From Pseudomonadota bacterium (GTDB taxonomy: Bacteria; Pseudomonadota; Gammaproteobacteria; Burkholderiales; SG8-39): DNA of 42,843 nt. Made by a program: the position numbers and the translations under genes. Positions 1 through 8,134 of the stretch are shown here, one piece after another; the first letter of the stretch is position 1; every line of letters starts with the position of its first letter. The notes beneath the pieces were generated by a model. It was given only the letters and a program-made list of their open reading frames with translations. It searched no databases and was not told where the DNA came from. The stretch covers positions 1 to 42,843 of the forward strand of contig JANXRZ010000246.1 in assembly GCA_025352885.1 (NCBI GenBank). The letters are read 5' to 3'.

Positions 1-1
1 C

Positions 2-568
2 GAGCAGGACGCGGACCGCCTTGCGGACGCCGCGCGGGTCGACCGCAAGGGCTGGCGTTGGCCGGAGTACAAGCCGCTCGTCGAGCTTGCGGTTGCGTAC
101 AAAGTGCCGATCCTTGGCGCCAATCTCTCACGCGAGGGCGCACGCGCCGTCATGCGGGCAGGCCGTCCGGCCGAAGGGCTTGAGCCCGTCACTGCCGAGA
201 CGCGGATTGCCCTTGAGAAGGACATTGTCCAGGGTCATTGCGGTATCCAGCCTCCAGCCGCAGTGCTCTCGGGGATGATCGAAGCCCAGAGGGCGCGGGA
301 TGCGCGCATGGCCGAAACGCTTCGAGGTGCCGGGGAAAGCGGCGTGGTCCTGATTGCGGGAGCAGGCCATGCCCGGCGCGACCGCGGGGCGCCAGCGTAT
401 CTGCCGAAGGGGCTGCAGGATGCCTTGTTGAGCATCGCGTTCGTCGAGGTCGATGGCGATGAATTCGCGCCCCTCGGCCGCTTCAAGGGCGTCTATGACG
501 TCGTATGGTTTACGCCTCGCGAGAAGCGCGAGGATCCGTGCAAGGGCCTGAAGCTGCCCGAGCGGTAG
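2..568 (+). CDS. ChaN-family lipoprotein, 3' part (5' end outside window)
   Basis: The reading frame is open from the window edge to TAG at 566-568, leaving 188 residues. It contains a W-x-W-x-E-Y-K-P segment, then a V-P-I-L-G-A-N-L-S-R-E stretch, and later a V-V-L-I-A-G-A-G-H-A-R-R-D-R-G motif. These are the landmarks of ChaN-like (PF04187) iron-regulated lipoproteins, some of which bind haem. The lipobox and N-terminal half are missing, so membrane anchoring cannot be checked. It converges on bfd with only 18 nt between stops and lies at the edge of an iron-uptake cluster, which fits the family role. Family assignment is fairly secure; ligand and exact function are inferred. Confidence 0.75.
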   Translation, partial: EQDADRLADAARVDRKGWRWPEYKPLVELAVAYKVPILGANLSREGARAVMRAGRPAEGLEPVTAETRIALEKDIVQGHCGIQPPAAVLSGMIEAQRARDARMAETLRGAGESGVVLIAGAGHARRDRGAPAYLPKGLQDALLSIAFVEVDGDEFAPLGRFKGVYDVVWFTPREKREDPCKGLKLPER

Positions 569-586
569 GGCCCCGTTATGCGGCCC

Positions 587-781
587 TCATGCGGCCATCG
601 CAACCTGCATCGCCGAAACTGGAAGGGCTTCCTGGAGAATCTCGACGGCGGCCTCGCGGCAGCGCCCGCATCCCGTTCCCACGCCGAGGGAGCATTCGAG
701 GTCCCTGAGCGAGCAGTTCCCGCCCTCCGCGCACTCCCGGATAGCCCGTTCGGTGATGCCGTTGCAGATGCAGATATACAT
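587..781 (-). CDS. bfd: Bacterioferritin-associated ferredoxin-like [2Fe-2S] protein
   Basis: The short protein (64 aa) starts M-Y-I-C-I-C-N-G-I-T and has a second pair in G-T-G-C-G-R-C. The C-x-C ... C-x-x-C arrangement is that of Bfd, which docks on bacterioferritin and passes electrons to release stored iron. Family members normally begin with MYVCLC, so I take ATG 781; in-frame ATGs at 790 and 796 would add three to five residues. A Fur-box-like sequence overlaps the start, consistent with induction under iron starvation. No bacterioferritin gene is visible in the window. Confidence 0.85.
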   Translation of the reverse strand: MYICICNGITERAIRECAEGGNCSLRDLECSLGVGTGCGRCREAAVEILQEALPVSAMQVAMAA

Positions 782-800
782 ACAAATCATTATCATTCAA
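781..800. promoter_or_regulatory. Candidate Fur box at the bfd start
   Basis: The plus strand reads TACAAATCATTATCATTCAA. The core AATCATTATC matches the right half of the Fur consensus almost exactly. It overlaps the first codons of bfd on the minus strand, where Fur binding would block initiation. Recognised by eye, without a scored matrix. Confidence 0.65.
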
Positions 801-868
801 GAAATAAGATCACGCAATAGCCTTTTGAAGTTAGCGAACACTCCGACTATTCTCCTCACAAACAGGCG

Positions 869-903
869 TTGACAAGTCAAATGCTAACAATTATCGTTAT
901 CAG
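869..903 (+). promoter_or_regulatory. hemP promoter with overlapping Fur-box-like site
   Basis: A perfect -35 hexamer TTGACA (869-874) is followed after 17 bp by TATCGT (892-897), a weaker -10. The AT-rich stretch AACAATTATCGTTATC (888-903) over the -10 resembles a Fur box. Transcription would start near 904, which argues for ATG 949 rather than GTG 904 as the hemP start. The arrangement predicts Fur repression of the hemP-tonB-exbBD transcript. Confidence 0.6.
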
Positions 904-948
904 GTGAACCCACCCGCCGAACCCGACTCGAACAAGACAGCTTCGCCG

Positions 949-1080
949 ATGGAGAAGACAGTGCAGCGAATCCTGAGCCAGACCTTGTTTGCGGACGGAC
1001 GCGAAGTGGTGATCCTGCATAACGGCCGCGAGTACCGCCTGCGCCTAACGCAGAACGACAAGCTCATCCTGACGGCTTAG
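949..1080 (+). CDS. hemP: HemP-family haemin uptake protein
   Basis: This very small gene (43 aa) has the conserved C-terminal block of HemP (PF10636): a hydrophobic stretch, L-H-N-G-R-E-Y-R-L-R-L-T, then N-D-K-L-I-L-T. HemP proteins sit in Fur-controlled haem/iron uptake operons, and some have been linked to regulation of haem uptake. ATG 949 is chosen because the candidate promoter puts the transcript start near 904; an in-frame GTG at 904 would give 58 aa. tonB follows after 9 nt, so the two are probably co-transcribed. Confidence 0.85.
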   Translation: MEKTVQRILSQTLFADGREVVILHNGREYRLRLTQNDKLILTA

Positions 1081-1089
1081 CAGCGCCCA

Positions 1090-1788
1090 ATGGCCACGCT
1101 GTCCCACTCGTCCTTCGATTCGCATTCGGGCTCCGACCGCACCTCCCGTCGCGCGGGCGCCGTGGTAGCGATTGGTCTGCACATCGCCGCGGCCGTCGCA
1201 TTGCTGAGCTACCAGCCGGCCCGAAAAGCCCTTCTCGAGGTTGCGCCCATCATGGTCGACCTGATCACGCCGCCAAAGCCCGTCGAGATCCGCTCCGCGC
1301 CACCTGTCGAAGTTCACAAGCCCAAGCCAACCGCTCCGGTGGTAAGGCCCCCAAGGCCCACTTCGCCGCCGCCGAGCCTCATCACCGCACCCTCGCAGGC
1401 ACCTTCCCCGGTGGTTGCCGCCCCGCCCGCTCCGCCGCAGCCGCCGGCGCCGATCGCCGAAGCCTCCGCGCCTACTCATGGACCTCCGGCCTCGCCGGTT
1501 ACCGTCACTCCGCCAATCTTCAGTGCCGATTACCTTGAGAATCCTCCCCCTGCGTACCCGGCTGTCTCGCGAAAAATGCGTGAGGAGGGCCGCGTCATGT
1601 TGCGCGTTCACGTAACGATGCAAGGGACAGCCGACGAAGTGCAGGTGCGCACTACCAGCGGCAACTCTCGCCTCGACGACGCAGCCGTGGAAACCGTCCG
1701 GCGCTGGAAGTTCGTGCCGGCCAAGCGCGGCAACGACGCCGTCTCCGCATGGGTGCTCATTCCCGTCTCTTTCAAACTGGACAGCTGA
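1090..1788 (+). CDS. tonB: TonB energy-transducing protein
   Basis: The 232-residue protein has one N-terminal transmembrane helix (about residues 24-42), a long proline-rich periplasmic spacer (about 60-140) and a C-terminal TonB domain. That domain includes P-P-A-Y-P-A-V-S-R, E-G-R-V-M-L-R-V-H-V and the terminal R-R-W-K-F-V-P-A segment. TonB couples the proton motive force, harvested by ExbB-ExbD, to outer-membrane receptors. It is directly followed by exbB (3 nt) and exbD, forming a complete energising complex. The receptor at 5826-7955 is the obvious local client. Confidence 0.95.
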   Translation: MATLSHSSFDSHSGSDRTSRRAGAVVAIGLHIAAAVALLSYQPARKALLEVAPIMVDLITPPKPVEIRSAPPVEVHKPKPTAPVVRPPRPTSPPPSLITAPSQAPSPVVAAPPAPPQPPAPIAEASAPTHGPPASPVTVTPPIFSADYLENPPPAYPAVSRKMREEGRVMLRVHVTMQGTADEVQVRTTSGNSRLDDAAVETVRRWKFVPAKRGNDAVSAWVLIPVSFKLDS

Positions 1789-1791
1789 ATC

Positions 1792-2544
1792 ATGGAACCC
1801 AGCCAGGCCATGGGCCTTGCAAGCTTTTTCGCGCAAACCGACACGATCGGCCGCGCCATCCTCATCGTGCTCTTTCTCATGTCGCTCGCGAGCTGGTACT
1901 TCATCCTCACGAAGACGATTGCGCTGCTCCTCGAGCGCAAGAAGAGCGCGAGCTTCCTCGATGCGTTCTGGAATGCGTCATCGCTTGCGGCTGTCGAGAA
2001 GCACATCGAGGATCGCCATCCCGAGGAGCCGTTTTCCCACCTCGCCTGGCATGCGATCGTGTCTTCGCGCCATCACGAGCGCCACGGCGTCAACCGCCTC
2101 AATGAAGCCGGCACCAGCGCCGAATTCCTTACGCGCGCCATGCGGCGGGTGATCGACGAAGACACTGCTCGCCTGGAGTCGGGCCTCACCGTCCTTGCCT
2201 CGGTTGGCTCTACGGCGCCGTTCGTCGGCCTGTTCGGAACCGTCTGGGGGGTCTATCACGCGCTCGTGAACATCGGTGTGTCGGGGCAGGGCACGCTCGA
2301 CAAGGTCGCCGGGCCGGTCGGCGAGGCGCTGATCATGACCGCGCTCGGCCTGGCAGTCGCGATTCCCGCGGTGCTCGCCTACAACGGGTTCGTTCGATCC
2401 AACCGCCTGATCCTTTCCAGGCTCGACGGATTCGCCCATGACCTTTTTGCGGTTCTGACCACCGGTTCGCACGTCGGCGAAACCGGGGCTGTCGTCCCGC
2501 TCAAGCCCGCGGCTTCGCGCGACCCTGCGAAAGGAGCGGCGTAG
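1792..2544 (+). CDS. exbB: ExbB, TonB-system proton channel subunit
   Basis: The 250-residue membrane protein of the MotA/TolQ/ExbB family has a first helix at about residues 19-41, a cytoplasmic loop, and two further helices. These include the conserved region L-A-S-V-G-S-T-A-P-F-V-G-L-F-G-T-V-W-G-V and the G-P-V-G-E-A-L-I-M-T-A-L-G-L-A-V-A-I-P motif. ExbB forms the pentameric channel that encloses ExbD and drives TonB. The G-L-F-G-T-V-W-G signature favours ExbB over MotA, and the tonB/exbD neighbours favour it over TolQ. Gaps of 3 and 2 nt to neighbours suggest translational coupling. Confidence 0.95.
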   Translation: MEPSQAMGLASFFAQTDTIGRAILIVLFLMSLASWYFILTKTIALLLERKKSASFLDAFWNASSLAAVEKHIEDRHPEEPFSHLAWHAIVSSRHHERHGVNRLNEAGTSAEFLTRAMRRVIDEDTARLESGLTVLASVGSTAPFVGLFGTVWGVYHALVNIGVSGQGTLDKVAGPVGEALIMTALGLAVAIPAVLAYNGFVRSNRLILSRLDGFAHDLFAVLTTGSHVGETGAVVPLKPAASRDPAKGAA

Positions 2545-2546
2545 CC

Positions 2547-2969
2547 ATGGCGTTCGGGAGCTTCGATCGCAGCGGCGGCAATGCGCCGATGGCGGAGATC
2601 AACATGATCCCGCTGATCGACGTCATGCTCGTGCTGCTGGTCATCTTCATCATCACCGCACCACTCCTCACGCATGCTGTGAAGATCGACCTGCCAAAAG
2701 CCTCGAGCCAGCCCAACCTCACGCGGCCCGAGCACATCCAGGTGTCGATCGACGCGGCGAGCGGCGTGTTCTGGAACGGTGAAAAGCTCGACCGTGCGGC
2801 AATGCGCGCGCGCCTAGCCGCGGCATCCAAGCGGGACCCCCAGCCGGAATTGCACTTGCGCGCTGACAAGGCAACGCCTTACCAGGCCGTCGCTGAAGTC
2901 ATGGCGGATGCGGCGAAGTCCGGCCTGACGCGCATCGGGTTCGTTTCCAATCCCGACGACGGCCGGTAA
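2547..2969 (+). CDS. exbD: ExbD, TonB-system accessory subunit
   Basis: The 140-residue protein has a short cytoplasmic N-terminus with M-A-E-I-N-M-I-P-L-I-D-V-M-L-V-L-L-V. The Asp in that helix is the proton-carrying residue of ExbD/TolR proteins. One transmembrane helix (about residues 22-45) is followed by a periplasmic domain ending in the usual Y-Q-A-V-A-E-V-M-A-D-A motif. It starts 2 nt after exbB, and the FTR1 gene starts 9 nt after its stop, so the iron permease is probably on the same mRNA. Confidence 0.95.
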   Translation: MAFGSFDRSGGNAPMAEINMIPLIDVMLVLLVIFIITAPLLTHAVKIDLPKASSQPNLTRPEHIQVSIDAASGVFWNGEKLDRAAMRARLAAASKRDPQPELHLRADKATPYQAVAEVMADAAKSGLTRIGFVSNPDDGR

Positions 2970-2978
2970 CGCACTTTC

Positions 2979-4907
2979 ATGCGCCGCCTTCTCCACCTGC
3001 TTGCCGCGTGCGTACTCGCGATGTCGGGCGCCTCGCCGGTCCTCGCGCAGGAACGGGAGCAGACGATCCTCCACCTCCTCGATTACGTTGGCGCCGACTA
3101 TGGCGGCGCGGTGGAGAACGGGCGCATCAAGAGCGCCGACGAATACAAGGAAATGGTCGAATTCAGCGGTCAGGCACTCGGGGGCATCAGGGCGCTTGCC
3201 GAAAATCCGGCCAAGACCACCCTGGTCGCGGAAGCCCGATCGCTCTCGAAGCTAGTTGCGGACAAGGCCCCGGCGGCCGCAGTAGCGGACGCGGCGGCCA
3301 AGCTCAGGTGGGCGGTGATCGGCGCCTACAAGCTGCAGGTTGCGCCGCGTGCCGCGCCTGATCGCGCACGAGGCGCGACTCTCTATGCGGCGAATTGCGC
3401 TTCGTGCCACGGCGTCGAGGGGCGCGGCGACGGGCCGGCCGCAAAGGGCCTGGATCCGGCGCCGAGCAACTTCCATGATGCCGGGCGCAGGGCGAACCGC
3501 AGCCTCTACGGCCTCTACAGCACCATCACGCTCGGCGTCACGGGAACACCGATGCCCTCCTTCAGGCAACTGCCGGAGGACGACCGCTGGGCGCTCGCGT
3601 TCCACGCCGGCAGTCTTGGCGCGACGCCTGCTGACTTGAAAGCAGGCGCGGCCGCTTGGGCTTCCGGCCAACTGCGCACCACCTTTCCGGATCTCGCGGC
3701 AGTCACCGGTTTTTCGGCGAATGAAATACGCGTGCGTCACGGCGAAAGTGCCGCACAGGCGCTCCATTACCTGCGAGCGCATCCAGAGGCGATCACCGCC
3801 GGCAAGCCCCTGCCTATCGCGTTTGCGCGCCAGAAGCTGGCCGAGAGCCTCGCCGCTTACCGCAAAGGCGACGTCATTGGCGCACGCGAAGCCGCAACGA
3901 CCGCCTATCTCGAAGGGTTCGAGCTCGTGGAGGCGGGCCTGGACAATATCGACAAGCCGCTGCGCCTCGAAATCGAGCGCGGGATGCTCGCACTGCGCGC
4001 CGAATTCGGTCGCGCCGAGGACGCCCAGCTGGTCGCCAGGCGCGTCGGAGCCCTCGAAGGATTGCTTGCCGCAGCCGAGACCAAGCTTGCCGCCGGTGAG
4101 TTGTCGGCGGGCGCGGCCTTTACCGGGTCGCTCGTGATCCTGCTGCGCGAGGGGCTCGAAGCGATCCTCCTGCTTTCGGCAATCATCGCCTTCATCACCC
4201 GCACCGGGCGCCGGGACGCCCTGCCATACGTGCACGCCGGCTGGATCGCCGCGCTTGTGCTGGGCGTGGCCACGTGGGCGGTCGCGAGCTTTCTCATCGG
4301 CATCTCGGGCGCGAGCCGCGAGATGACCGAAGGCATCACCGCGTTGATCGCATCGGCCATGTTGCTTTACGTCGGCTATTGGCTGCATGGCAAAGGGCAG
4401 GCGCAGGCTTGGAGCGCCTTCATCCGCACGAGCGTCGGCGCAGCGCTCGAGAATAAAACTTTGTGGGCAATGGCCGGTGTGTCATTCGTCGCCGTCTATC
4501 GCGAGGTCTTCGAAGTCGTCTTGTTCTATGAAGCGCTCTGGGTGCAGGCCGGACCGGACGGCCACGCAGCGGTCCTTGCAGGCGTCGGCTCGGCAGGGCT
4601 CATGCTGGCGGCACTCGGCTGGGCGATCTTCAAGTACAGCCTGCGGCTTCCGCTCGGCCCGTTCTTTGCGGCGATGTCGCTGCTGCTCGCGCTGCTCGCA
4701 GTTGTGTTCGCGGGACAGGGGGTGGCCGCCCTCCAGGAAGCAGGCGCCATCGGGGCGAGTCCCGTCACCTTCTTCTCGCTGCCGATTCTCGGCATCCACC
4801 CGACCCTCGAGAGCCTGGGTGCACAAGTGCTGGCCGGGGCGCTGATTGCACTTGGAGCATTCGCGTCTACGCATCGCGAGGCGCCGGCCGCGCGCATCAA
4901 ATATTGA
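2979..4907 (+). CDS. Cytochrome c / FTR1 iron permease fusion
   Basis: The 642-residue protein has a signal peptide (about 1-24), a periplasmic region, a c-type haem site C-A-S-C-H at 140-144, a helical linker, and a polytopic C-terminal domain from about residue 375. That domain carries the two R-E-x-x-E iron-binding motifs of FTR1/EfeU: REGLE at 390-394 and REVFE at 508-512. FTR1 permeases take up iron, usually after oxidation of Fe(II) by a partner. The attached cytochrome may accept those electrons, but that is inference. No efeO or efeB gene is nearby. Fusions of this kind occur in other proteobacteria, so the architecture is known but uncommon. Confidence 0.9.
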   Translation: MRRLLHLLAACVLAMSGASPVLAQEREQTILHLLDYVGADYGGAVENGRIKSADEYKEMVEFSGQALGGIRALAENPAKTTLVAEARSLSKLVADKAPAAAVADAAAKLRWAVIGAYKLQVAPRAAPDRARGATLYAANCASCHGVEGRGDGPAAKGLDPAPSNFHDAGRRANRSLYGLYSTITLGVTGTPMPSFRQLPEDDRWALAFHAGSLGATPADLKAGAAAWASGQLRTTFPDLAAVTGFSANEIRVRHGESAAQALHYLRAHPEAITAGKPLPIAFARQKLAESLAAYRKGDVIGAREAATTAYLEGFELVEAGLDNIDKPLRLEIERGMLALRAEFGRAEDAQLVARRVGALEGLLAAAETKLAAGELSAGAAFTGSLVILLREGLEAILLLSAIIAFITRTGRRDALPYVHAGWIAALVLGVATWAVASFLIGISGASREMTEGITALIASAMLLYVGYWLHGKGQAQAWSAFIRTSVGAALENKTLWAMAGVSFVAVYREVFEVVLFYEALWVQAGPDGHAAVLAGVGSAGLMLAALGWAIFKYSLRLPLGPFFAAMSLLLALLAVVFAGQGVAALQEAGAIGASPVTFFSLPILGIHPTLESLGAQVLAGALIALGAFASTHREAPAARIKY

Positions 4908-4955
4908 ACATTAATTTACGTAGAACCAATGAATTAGAGGCTCTCCGGCCTATTC

Positions 4956-4973
4956 GTATAACGTTTTTATACT
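4956..4973 (+). promoter_or_regulatory. AT-rich inverted repeat and candidate -10 upstream of PepSY gene
   Basis: GTATAA (4956-4961) and TTATAC (4967-4972) form a perfect 6-bp inverted repeat with a 5-nt spacer. The right arm overlaps TATACT (4968-4973), a good -10 hexamer 28 nt before ATG 5002. A regulator bound here would cover the promoter. The 94-bp gap is clearly more AT-rich than its surroundings. No convincing -35 is visible. Confidence 0.4.
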
Positions 4974-5001
4974 ACTCACTCCGACACATGAAAGGGCTCT
5001 A

Positions 5002-5283
5002 ATGAACACCCCACTCATTCGCCTCATCGTGCTCACCGGCGGCCTGGCCGCCGCTTCAGCGTCACAGGCCACGGGCCTTGCCACCTGCGAATCAGGTTCC
5101 AAGGAAACCTGGCAGTCGCAGGAGAAGCTCGAGAAATCCCTCACGGAAAAAGGCTGGAAAGTCCGCCGCATCAAGGTCGACGGCGGCTGCTACGAGGTCT
5201 ATGCGCTCAACGAGAAGGGCGAGCGCGTCGAAGCCTACTTCCATCCGCAAACGCTCGCGCCGGTCCCGACCAAGCAACGCTAG
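5002..5283 (+). CDS. PepSY-domain periplasmic protein
   Basis: The small exported protein (93 aa) has a signal peptide (about 1-23) and one PepSY-like repeat: an amphipathic helix followed by G-W-K-V-R-R-I-K-V-D-G-G-C-Y-E-V-Y-A and a terminal strand with E-A-Y-F-H-P. Two Cys residues (C29 and the one in GGCYEV) could form a disulphide. Single PepSY proteins are often paired with a cytochrome b561, as here (5 nt to the next gene), where they are thought to be periplasmic partners in electron transfer or metal handling. The exact role is unknown. An AGGGCTCT sequence lies just before the start. Confidence 0.75.
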   Translation: MNTPLIRLIVLTGGLAAASASQATGLATCESGSKETWQSQEKLEKSLTEKGWKVRRIKVDGGCYEVYALNEKGERVEAYFHPQTLAPVPTKQR

Positions 5284-5288
5284 CGCGC

Positions 5289-5819
5289 ATGGGTCCTGCA
5301 GGCTCCCGGGTGCAGGTCTGGGATCCGCTCGTGCGGGTGGCGCATTGGGTGCTTGCGGCCTGCATTGCGGCGGCGTGGTTTACGCCGTCCGGCAATCCGC
5401 AGTGGCATGAAGGCGCAGGCTATGCCGCGCTCGTCGCCGTCATCGTCCGGGTGCTGTGGGGAGCGGTCGGTCCGCTGCATGCGCGGTTTTCGTCGTTCGT
5501 CCGCTCCCCTGAAAAGACGCTGGGCTACGCACGGCTGGTGGTGTCAGGTCGCGAGCCGCGCTACCTCGGTCACAATCCCTTGGGCGGCTGGATGACTGTC
5601 ACGCTGCTCGTCGTGGTGGGCCTGATCGCGCTCAGCGGCTGGCTTTACACGACCGAAGCGTTCTGGGGCGTGGCGTGGGTTGCCGCCGTGCACGAAGCAC
5701 TCACCTACGGCCTGCTCGGCTTAGTCGCCGTACATCTCGCAGGCGTCGCCCTTGCCTCTTACCGGCATCGGGACAACCTCGTCGCCGCCATGCTGCACGG
5801 ACGCAAGCGCGCCGAATAA
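5289..5819 (+). CDS. Cytochrome b561-type membrane protein
   Basis: The 176-residue integral membrane protein has about four helices and belongs to the Ni,Fe-hydrogenase/cytochrome b561 superfamily. The opening V-W-D-P-L-V-R-V-A-H-W-V-L supplies the first haem-ligand His. Further His residues occur in the V-A-A-V-H-E-A-L and L-V-A-V-H-L-A-G helices, as expected for a b-type haem pair. It follows the PepSY gene by 5 nt and ends 6 nt from the convergent receptor gene. It probably moves electrons across the membrane between the quinone pool and a periplasmic partner; the partner is not identified. Confidence 0.85.
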   Translation: MGPAGSRVQVWDPLVRVAHWVLAACIAAAWFTPSGNPQWHEGAGYAALVAVIVRVLWGAVGPLHARFSSFVRSPEKTLGYARLVVSGREPRYLGHNPLGGWMTVTLLVVVGLIALSGWLYTTEAFWGVAWVAAVHEALTYGLLGLVAVHLAGVALASYRHRDNLVAAMLHGRKRAE

Positions 5820-5825
5820 GCACCG

Positions 5826-7955
5826 TCAGAAGGACTTGGCGAGCGTGAGCCGGAAGGTCCTCGGCGCGCCGGGACTGATGTTGTTGTCCCCGTCCACCGT
5901 CGGGAAATATCTTTTGTCGCCGATGTTCTCGATGTTCAGCGCCAGGCGGGTCTTGCGGTCGAAGGTGTAATAAACGGCGCCGTCCACCCGCGTAAACGAC
6001 GGCAGCTGCACCGTATTGTTGAAGGAGGTGAAGGAACTGGCCTGGTGGATTACGCCAAGGCCTGCCGCCCAGCCGCCGCCAAAGCCCACCTTGTTCCAGA
6101 ACGCGAACAGCTGGTCGGGCACCAGGCCGATCTTGTTGCCGGCGGGCGTGATGCCCGCGACTGCCGCAGTCGTGCCGCTCGTGATCGGGTTGAGCACGCG
6201 CCCGTCCTGGTTCGTATAGGCGGCATACACCTCCCACTTATTCGTGACTTGCCCGGTGAGCCCGAGTTCGAGCCCTTCGACCCGCTGCCGGCCGCTCTTC
6301 ACGAAGAATCCGATGCGGACCGGATCGGCCACGCGCACATCCACGCGGTCGGTGCGAAACAGCGCGGCACTCAAGGTGAGCTTGGGAAGCAAGTCCCAGC
6401 GCGCGCCGATCTCGTAGTTCTTCGCCTTTTCCGGTCCCAGGTCGGCAGTGGTCGAGGCAAGGCTGAGCTGCTCGCCGGAAGGCAGCATCGCGTAGCTGTA
6501 GCTCACGTAATAGGCGGACGCCGGCGTAGGCGTCCAGATCAAGCCCGCGCGCGGGCTCACGCCGGAATCGGTGCGCGCCAGGTCAAACGGCGTCACCAGC
6601 GTGCGGCGATCGTCGAAATTTACGGAGAACCGGTCATAGCGCAGTCCGGCGATCGCTTTCCATGTTTTTGACAAGGCGGCCTGGTCCTGCACGTACACGG
6701 CACCGACATCGGCTTTCACGTTGTTGTCCGCGTCGGTCGTATTAGGCGCGAAGCGCGTGACCGTCGCGAACGGATTCGACGCCGGCACGGTGATCGCCGT
6801 TCCGGCGCCGAAAAAGCCGGTGTTGCGGCGATTGGTGCTGTTCTGGTGCCCGATCTCGGCGCCCACGAGCACGGTGTGATCGAGGCCACCCCACTTGAAT
6901 TGCTTGGTGAGGTCCGTCTGGTTGAAGACGTTCGTGCGCCAGTTCTGGTTGTTGTAAGCCGACAGGGCGAGCGTGCCGGCCGCACTCACCGCGCTGCCCG
7001 GAAAAACGTTCTGGTAATACTTGTCGTAGTACCCCACCTGGAAAGTGTTCTTCAGCTGCCAGCCGCCCCCGAGCGTCTGGTCCAGAACAATCGAGAAGCG
7101 ATCCGTAGTCTGGACAGAGTTGCTCTGGCTTGCGTTGCCGAAGAAAGTGGACGGATCGGCATTGAAAGGCCGGCCGCTCTGGGAGGGAAATCCGCGGTCC
7201 GCCGTCCGGTCGTCGTGGATGCGCTCGTAACTGAACGTGAGCGCCGTATTGGCGCCGGGCACGAGCGTCACGGATGGATTGATCGCATAGCGCCTCAAGT
7301 CCGCACCCGCACGAAACGAGTTCGCGCCCTCGACCATCGCATTCAGCCTGAATGCCGCAGATTCTCCCCACTTGCCGCCCACGTCGACCGTGCTGCGCAG
7401 TTGGTTGTAGCTGCCAAGCGTGAGCGTGCCGTCGAGGATTCTTTCGAACACCGGCTTCTTGGTGGCGAGGTTCACGACGCCACCGGCACCGCCTCGCCCG
7501 AAGATCATGCCGGCCGGTCCCTTGAGCACTTCGACTCGCTCCAGGTTGTAGAGATCGCGAAAGACCTGCGCGTCATCGCGCACGCCGTTCACATAGAAAT
7601 CAGCGGTGGTGCTCGAGCCGCGGATGACGATCTGGTCCCGATTGCCTTCGCCTTGGTGCAGGAGCGCGCCGGGCACGTAGCGAATCGCATCGCCGACGCT
7701 TTGCATGGCCGTGTCTTTCATCAACTGCGCGGGCACCACGCTGATCGAGGCCGGCACTTCCTTGAGCGGCGTATCGGTCTTGGTCGCGGTGGAGGAGCGC
7801 GTCGCGTTATAGCCCTGGACGGGCCCGTCGGCCGATTCGCTTTGCGCGCGCACCTTCACTTCAGGGAGCGCCTGCTCCGTTTGGGCTTGCGCCCGCTCCG
7901 CTGCGCCGAATGCAGCCAACGCCAAGACCAGCCGCCAGTAATGCCTAGATGCCAT
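5826..7955 (-). CDS. TonB-dependent siderophore receptor
   Basis: The 709-residue outer-membrane receptor has a signal peptide (about 1-24), a TonB-box-like L-P-E-V-K-V-R-A, a plug domain with R-Y-V-P-G-A-L-L and G-P-A-G-M-I-F-G-R-G-G-A-G-G-V-V-N, and a beta-barrel ending in F-R-L-T-L-A-K-S-F with the C-terminal Phe needed for insertion. The plug and the N-I-G-D-K-R-Y-F-P segment near the end are typical of the FhuE/FpvA-like ferric siderophore class. ATG 7955 is preferred over 7976 because AGGGAGAGAGG lies directly before it and the signal peptide then begins normally. A Fur-box-like site lies about 100 bp upstream. No siderophore synthesis genes are present, so the ligand is probably a xenosiderophore. 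Confidence 0.92.
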   Translation of the reverse strand: MASRHYWRLVLALAAFGAAERAQAQTEQALPEVKVRAQSESADGPVQGYNATRSSTATKTDTPLKEVPASISVVPAQLMKDTAMQSVGDAIRYVPGALLHQGEGNRDQIVIRGSSTTADFYVNGVRDDAQVFRDLYNLERVEVLKGPAGMIFGRGGAGGVVNLATKKPVFERILDGTLTLGSYNQLRSTVDVGGKWGESAAFRLNAMVEGANSFRAGADLRRYAINPSVTLVPGANTALTFSYERIHDDRTADRGFPSQSGRPFNADPSTFFGNASQSNSVQTTDRFSIVLDQTLGGGWQLKNTFQVGYYDKYYQNVFPGSAVSAAGTLALSAYNNQNWRTNVFNQTDLTKQFKWGGLDHTVLVGAEIGHQNSTNRRNTGFFGAGTAITVPASNPFATVTRFAPNTTDADNNVKADVGAVYVQDQAALSKTWKAIAGLRYDRFSVNFDDRRTLVTPFDLARTDSGVSPRAGLIWTPTPASAYYVSYSYAMLPSGEQLSLASTTADLGPEKAKNYEIGARWDLLPKLTLSAALFRTDRVDVRVADPVRIGFFVKSGRQRVEGLELGLTGQVTNKWEVYAAYTNQDGRVLNPITSGTTAAVAGITPAGNKIGLVPDQLFAFWNKVGFGGGWAAGLGVIHQASSFTSFNNTVQLPSFTRVDGAVYYTFDRKTRLALNIENIGDKRYFPTVDGDNNISPGAPRTFRLTLAKSF

Positions 7956-8054
7956 TGCCTCTCTCCCTATTCGCAAACCATTGAACGAACATCATTTTCA
8001 GAGGGTTGGCTGGCTTGCCGGGAGGCGGCTGGCGGGTCTCTGGACCGGTGCAAC

Positions 8055-8079
8055 TGAGAATGCTAATTGTTCTCATTCA
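8055..8079. promoter_or_regulatory. Candidate Fur box between receptor and Bug genes
   Basis: The stretch reads GAGAATGCTAATTGTTCTCA in its central 20 bases. Its reverse complement, with ATGAGAACAATTAGCATT, resembles known Fur sites and is near-palindromic. It sits 100 bp from the receptor start and 56 bp from the Bug gene start, in a 179-bp divergent gap. It could control the receptor, the Bug gene, or both. Confidence 0.65.
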
Positions 8080-8134
8080 GAAGCGCAATGCCCGTTTCAC
8101 GCTTAGACTGCCGGTTCCTATAAGGAGGGACAAA

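Noticed and set aside
904..1080. A longer hemP starting at GTG 904
   Set aside because: The promoter placing transcription start near 904 would leave no leader, and the extra 15 residues are not family-like.
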